From Oscillibacter sp. UBA6647 (GTDB taxonomy: Bacteria; Bacillota; Clostridia; Oscillospirales; Oscillospiraceae), in contig DKLF01000019.1 of assembly GCA_002455655.1 (NCBI GenBank), positions 1-10,320 of the forward strand: a DNA stretch of 10,320 nucleotides, in the 5' to 3' direction. This document shows positions 6,980 through 10,320 of the stretch, one piece after another. The translations under genes and the position numbers were made by a program. How positions within the stretch are numbered: the first letter of the stretch is position 1; each line of letters starts with the position of its first letter. The notes under the pieces are model-generated. The model made no database searches, was not told where the DNA came from, and saw nothing but the letters and a program-made list of their open reading frames with translations.

Positions 6980-8164
6980 ATGGAATACTTCGAATTTGAC
7001 GAGCTGGCAAGCCGCTTGCCCTGGAGTCAGGTAAAGTGGGACCCCGCCGAGCTGGATGCAAAGTTCGGGACCAGCGATGTGACCCCCGCGTGGGTGGCGG
7101 ACATGGACCTGAAAACGCCCCCCGCCGTCCGGGAGGCGGTGATGGAAGCGGCAAAATGCGGGATGTACGGTTATACCCGGGTGGACGAGCGCACCGTTGC
7201 GTCCTATCTGAACTGGCAGAAGCGGCGCAACGGCTGGGAGCCGCCCGCGGACTGGTTCCGCTATACGCCGGGCGTGGTGACGGCCATCAATATGCTGCTG
7301 CTCTCCCAGACCGAGGAAGGGGACGAGGTGCTGATTCAGCGGCCCGTGTACTATCCCTTCTCCATGTCCATCGAAAAGCAGAAGCGCACCGTGGTCAACA
7401 GTCCCCTGCGCCTGAAGGACGGGCGGTATGAAATTGATTTCGATGATTTTGAGCAAAAGGCGGCGTCTCCCAAGTGCCGCGCGTTTGTGATGAGCAATCC
7501 CCACAATCCCGTGGGTCGGGTGTTCACGGAAGAAGAACTGCGTCAATTGGGCGATATCTGCAAGCGGCACGGGGTCTTCGTGATTGCCGACGAAATTCAC
7601 AGCGATTTGATTTATCCCGGCCGCCGCCATGTGGTTTTCGCGTCGCTGGGAGGGGAAATTGCGGACAATTGCGCTGTTTGCCACGCACCCACCAAGACGT
7701 TTAATCTGGCGGGACTGGCGTTCTCCTGCGTCATGATTGCAGACGCGGCGCGGCGGGAGAAATTTGACGCTGTTTTTCACCGCTACTGCGGCGCGGCACA
7801 TCCCACCTTTTTTGCCCCTGTGGCTGCCAGAGCCGCATGGGACTTTGGAGAGGAATGGCTTGCGGCCTGCCTTGACTATATTTATGGGAATTACCTGTAT
7901 GTAAAAGAGTTTGCCGAAAAGACATGGCAGGGCCGGGTGGAGGTTCTTCCGCTGGAGGGGACCTATCTTGCGTGGATGGATTTCCGGAAGCTGGAGCCCG
8001 ACCCCAAAAGGCTGGAGGAGCGGATGATCCATAAGGCCAAGGTGGCGCTGGACGAGGGGTATATTTTCGGGCCCGAGGGCAGCGGCTTTGAGCGGCTGAA
8101 TCTGGCCGCCCCCCGAATGCTGATGGAAAAGATTATGGGGCAGATTGCCTTGGAATTTTCGTAA
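6980..8164 (+). CDS. MalY/PatB-type PLP-dependent aminotransferase or C-S lyase
   Basis: This cytosolic fold-type I PLP enzyme has 394 residues and resembles MalY/PatB, whose members cleave cystathionine, cystine or Cys conjugates by alpha,beta-elimination; some relatives transaminate. Visible marks are WVADMD (38-43), GYTR (64-67), PVYYPF (122-127) and SNPHNPVGR (172-180) with the PLP-contacting Asn176. IADEIHSDL (202-210) carries Asp204, which pairs with the PLP ring nitrogen. APTKTFNLAGL (236-246) carries the Schiff-base Lys239, and LNLAAPR ends in the carboxylate-binding Arg379. GTYLAWMDF (327-335) is also typical. All catalytic residues are intact. The start at 6980 follows AAAGGAG (6968-6974). 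It lies 41 bases after the importer genes and 26 before the dehydratase, so it belongs to the same operon. A C-S lyase and an aminotransferase cannot be told apart from the sequence alone. Confidence 0.9.
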   Translation: MEYFEFDELASRLPWSQVKWDPAELDAKFGTSDVTPAWVADMDLKTPPAVREAVMEAAKCGMYGYTRVDERTVASYLNWQKRRNGWEPPADWFRYTPGVVTAINMLLLSQTEEGDEVLIQRPVYYPFSMSIEKQKRTVVNSPLRLKDGRYEIDFDDFEQKAASPKCRAFVMSNPHNPVGRVFTEEELRQLGDICKRHGVFVIADEIHSDLIYPGRRHVVFASLGGEIADNCAVCHAPTKTFNLAGLAFSCVMIADAARREKFDAVFHRYCGAAHPTFFAPVAARAAWDFGEEWLAACLDYIYGNYLYVKEFAEKTWQGRVEVLPLEGTYLAWMDFRKLEPDPKRLEERMIHKAKVALDEGYIFGPEGSGFERLNLAAPRMLMEKIMGQIALEFS

Positions 8165-8190
8165 ATTTGTATTTATTAGGAGTTAGAAAC

Positions 8191-9714
8191 ATGAGCGACT
8201 ACAAAAGATCCATGCTAATTGAACCGGAAGACAACGTAGCGGTTGCCGTCGAGCCCATTGAACGAGGGGAGACAACCCTTGCGGGTGACGAAGAGCTTGC
8301 CGCCGGAGAGTTTATCAAGGAGGGGCACAAAATTGCCCGCTGTGATATCAAAAAAGACGCGGAGATTATCAAGTACGGCGTACATATCGGCGTTGCCACC
8401 GCAGACATCAAAAAGGGCGACTGGGTACATGAGCACAACGTGTATGACGACTTTGAGGAGATCAACCGGGAGCGGCGGGCCTATTACCGTTCCATGGCGC
8501 CCGATGCGCTGGATTACACCGCGCCTGTGCTGTACCGCAGGGAGGAGCTGAACCTGCCCGAGACGATCATGGGCTATAAGAGGGAGGACGGCACCTTCGG
8601 CATCCGCAACCATGTGGTGGTGATCTCTCTGGTGCAGTGCTCCAACAACGCCGCGCAGCGCATCGCCGCCGCCTGCGACGTGCCTGCCACCTATGTGGAC
8701 GCCGCCTGCGGCGAGTTTCCCGACCGCTTTGCCCGCACCCGGGACGGCTTCATCACCACCGGCACCCATCCCAACACCTTCGGCGTGGTGCTGCTGTCCC
8801 TTGGATGCCAGCAGACCGACCCGGAGGATGTTGCGGGGGTAATCCGCGCCACCGGCCGTCCCGTGGTGAGCATCAGCATGCAGGCCGACGGCGGCGCCAC
8901 CAACGCCATCAAGGAGGGCATCAAGGCCGTGAACGAGCTGAAGGCACAGGCCGCCGCCCAGAAACGGGAGCCCTGTCCCCTCAGCGGCCTTGTCATCAGC
9001 GGTTACAATGGTGGCTCCGACTGGACCAGCGGCCTGTCCGCAAACCCCGTCGCCGGAGACGCCATCGACCGTCACACCGCCATCGGCGGCACCAACGTGG
9101 AAATCTGCGGGCGGGGCGGCTATCCCACAGATGCAGGCTCCTATGAGGTGGGAATGCGCCTGATGGAAATTGGTGACTTTTTTAATGAGGACTGCGCCCG
9201 CAGAGGCGGCAAGGGCCTCTCTCAGGTGAACCCCACGCCCGGCAACAAGGCGGGGGGACTGACCACCATGACGGAGAAGAATCTGGGCAGCTTCAAGACC
9301 AAGGGCCATGGCCGGATGCTAGGCATTCTGGACTGCGGCCAGCGGTCCCCACAGCCCGGCATGTGGGGCATCAATCAGGCCCAGGGCGCCAACGATGCCT
9401 ATGCCACCACCACGCTGGCCATGAGCGGCTGCCACATCTGCCTGTTTACCACCGGGCGGGGCAACCCCATCGGAAACGCCTGCATGACCACCATCAAAAT
9501 TACCGGCAATCCCCGCACCGCGGAGATGCTTTCCGATATGATCGACTATTCCACAAAGCCCATGCTCTATGGGGAAAAGACATTGCAGGAGAGCGGAAAA
9601 GAGCTCTATGAGCTGATGCTCCGTGTGGCCGAGGGCGAGCCCACCAAGGCCGAGCTTCTGGGCGATTATAGCTGGACCACTCCTCACGGCACCAGCTACA
9701 ACGGCGACTATTGA
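8191..9714 (+). CDS. UxaA/GarD-family dehydratase (altronate/galactarate dehydratase-like), divergent
   Basis: 507 residues with the two-part plan of altronate and galactarate dehydratases. An N-terminal SAF domain (about 14-85) has EGHKIAR (44-50), KYGVHIGVAT (61-70) and WVHEHN (78-83). The large catalytic domain shows GYKREDGTFGIRN (128-140), GTHPNTFG (191-198), LGCQQ (204-208), GGSDWTSGLSANP (274-286), NPTPGNKAGG (347-356) and LFTTGRGNPIG (418-428). Relatives remove water from sugar acids with a metal ion; a sister group (SuyB) removes sulfite from sulfolactate. Compared with E. coli UxaA as I recall it, the Cys in ECGGSD is Asn273, the VPEMFGAE stretch is GRGGYPTDAG (307-316), and HTYGC is DAACG (170-174). 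The substrate may therefore not be altronate. The start at 8191 follows AGGAG (8178-8182); an in-frame TTG at 8167 lies upstream of that site. Last gene of the operon, with a strong terminator after it. Confidence 0.87.
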   Translation: MSDYKRSMLIEPEDNVAVAVEPIERGETTLAGDEELAAGEFIKEGHKIARCDIKKDAEIIKYGVHIGVATADIKKGDWVHEHNVYDDFEEINRERRAYYRSMAPDALDYTAPVLYRREELNLPETIMGYKREDGTFGIRNHVVVISLVQCSNNAAQRIAAACDVPATYVDAACGEFPDRFARTRDGFITTGTHPNTFGVVLLSLGCQQTDPEDVAGVIRATGRPVVSISMQADGGATNAIKEGIKAVNELKAQAAAQKREPCPLSGLVISGYNGGSDWTSGLSANPVAGDAIDRHTAIGGTNVEICGRGGYPTDAGSYEVGMRLMEIGDFFNEDCARRGGKGLSQVNPTPGNKAGGLTTMTEKNLGSFKTKGHGRMLGILDCGQRSPQPGMWGINQAQGANDAYATTTLAMSGCHICLFTTGRGNPIGNACMTTIKITGNPRTAEMLSDMIDYSTKPMLYGEKTLQESGKELYELMLRVAEGEPTKAELLGDYSWTTPHGTSYNGDY

Positions 9715-9723
9715 GAAAAAGGG

Positions 9724-9754
9724 GAGGGCCGCCCGGGCGGCCCTCTCTTTTTAT
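9724..9754 (+). terminator. Strong intrinsic terminator closing the operon
   Basis: A perfect palindrome, with arms GAGGGCCGCC (9724-9733) and GGCGGCCCTC (9736-9745), is followed by TCTTTTTAT. It begins 9 bases after the dehydratase stop codon. The upstream AAAAA (9716-9720) gives the other strand a T-run three bases after the same stem, so it could also stop transcription coming from the right. Confidence 0.93.
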
Positions 9755-9871
9755 GGCCTTATGCGGCAGGGCATCCCGTCTTGCGCTGCTTTGCGGCTCG
9801 GGACAATTTTCCGGGTGGCCCGGGTTCATTGCGCCCATGACGGCGGCACTGAGAAGGGCTGACGCTTGCCC

Positions 9872-9899
9872 GCGCGTGGCCCATGGCCACCCGCTTTTT
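9872..9899 (+). terminator. Second terminator-like hairpin in the gap
   Basis: GCGCGTGGCC (9872-9881) pairs with GGCCACCCGC (9885-9894) with one C-C mismatch and a CAT loop, followed directly by TTTTT (9895-9899). It lies about 120 bases after the operon terminator with no protein gene between. It could be a backup terminator or the end of a short untranslated RNA. The rest of 9755-9871 is GC-rich and holds a small hairpin (CCGGG-TGG-CCCGG, 9811-9823); I see no supported gene there. Confidence 0.5.
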
Positions 9900-9904
9900 G
9901 GGGC

Positions 9905-9920
9905 TGCGGAGATGCGGAGA
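9905..9920. repeat. Tandem 8-base duplication
   Basis: TGCGGAGA is present twice in direct succession (9905-9912 and 9913-9920) just after the second hairpin. Likely a small slippage duplication; no function is suggested by the sequence. Confidence 0.6.
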
Positions 9921-9938
9921 TACATTTTTCCGATTGAT

Positions 9939-10010
9939 TGATTTTGACGGTTGACTTTTTTCCAAAATCAGTGAATACTGGAGAAAGAAAATACGCCTGA
10001 AATTCTCCGG
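9939..10010 (+). promoter_or_regulatory. Candidate promoter with two inverted repeats before the nitroreductase-like gene
   Basis: TTGACT (9951-9956) and AATACT (9974-9979) are 17 bases apart and form a plausible promoter (5/6 and 4/6 matches). Transcription would start near 9986, leaving about 60 bases of leader. A perfect inverted repeat TGATTTTG (9939-9946) / CAAAATCA (9963-9970) encloses the -35 box. A second, CTGGAGAA (9978-9985) / TTCTCCGG (10003-10010, one G-T), overlaps the -10 and the start. Either could be an operator. The change from the GC-rich stretch before 9920 to AT-rich sequence here also suits a promoter. Confidence 0.4.
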
Positions 10011-10047
10011 AAAGAACAGGCCGAAATTTGACAGGAGGAATCAAACT

Positions 10048-10320
10048 ATGGATTACAGCGCAATGATTCAAAACCGCAAATCCGTGCGGGAATTTCAGGA
10101 TACAAAGGTCCCCGACGCCACGCTGGCGGAGATAAACGAGTATTACGAAAGTAAGTGCGGAAGGCTTGTGCCCTCCATCGGCACGGAGCTTCGCCTGTTC
10201 GGGTCCGACTTCCGGGAAAAGCTGAAGGGCGCGGCAGGCTACAACGATTTTATGATCGGAAACGCCGATTATTTTGCAATTTTGTCCGACGAGGCGGAGT
10301 ATATGGCCCAAAACGCGGGC
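10048..10320 (+). CDS. Nitroreductase-family protein, N-terminal part (cut by window end)
   Basis: Only the first 91 residues are in the window and the reading frame stays open to the last base. The beginning, IQNRKSVREFQDTKVPDATLAEI (7-29), matches the N-terminus of FMN-dependent nitroreductases, where Arg10, Ser12 and Arg14 of the RxSxR element bind the FMN phosphate. The second visible part (NADYFAILSDEAEYMAQNAG, 72-91) resembles the segment of nitroreductase relatives where a strand leads into the dimer helix, as in the TM1586-like branch. AGGAGG (10033-10038) lies 9 bases before the ATG. It has its own candidate promoter and lies beyond two terminators, so it is probably a separate unit from the opine-type operon. 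The family assignment rests on the N-terminus only. Confidence 0.75.
   Translation, partial: MDYSAMIQNRKSVREFQDTKVPDATLAEINEYYESKCGRLVPSIGTELRLFGSDFREKLKGAAGYNDFMIGNADYFAILSDEAEYMAQNAG

Noticed and set aside
9819..9836. GGTTCATTGCGCC resembling a tRNA T-arm
   Set aside because: The arms do not pair and no acceptor, D or anticodon stems can be drawn around it.

Overview
The window reads as one metabolic operon, plus the start of a second transcription unit, from a GC-rich Gram-positive anaerobe. The gut Oscillospiraceae or a close Clostridia relative is my best guess. The reasons are strong AGGAGG-type ribosome binding sites before every gene, a Clostridia-style lipoprotein signal (KKLA...LATACGG), an extended -10 promoter, and family versions of the ABC ATPases that I associate with Clostridia. 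The assignment is by style and was not searched.

Layout, all on the + strand: a promoter region with two copies of an interrupted palindrome (1-207); an opine dehydrogenase-family gene (208-1284); a complete oligopeptide/dipeptide-type ABC importer made of lipoprotein (1411-2985), two permeases (3153-4133 and 4126-4986) and two ATPases (5000-5974 and 5976-6938); a MalY/PatB-type PLP enzyme (6980-8164); and a full-length UxaA/GarD-family dehydratase (8191-9714). A very strong intrinsic terminator at 9724-9754 closes the operon. A 333-base gap follows, with a second terminator-like hairpin, a short tandem repeat and a candidate promoter. The gap leads into a nitroreductase-like gene cut off by the window end (10048-10320).

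How the genes may work together (inference): the importer brings in an N-substituted amino acid or a related conjugate. The opine dehydrogenase splits it oxidatively into an amino acid and a keto acid. The MalY-type enzyme beta-eliminates or transaminates the amino acid part, and the UxaA-family enzyme dehydrates (or otherwise beta-eliminates) a hydroxy-acid part. A substrate-binding protein that seems to lack the Asp used by DppA to hold a free peptide N-terminus fits a non-peptide ligand. No regulator gene lies in the window, but the promoter has two TATG-N7-CATA dyads placed about -67 and -42 from the predicted start, an arrangement reminiscent of LysR-type regulation. Expression inside the operon is probably graded by a stem-loop after the binding-protein gene (3034-3081).

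No RNA genes, CRISPR arrays, insertion sequences or phage genes are visible.
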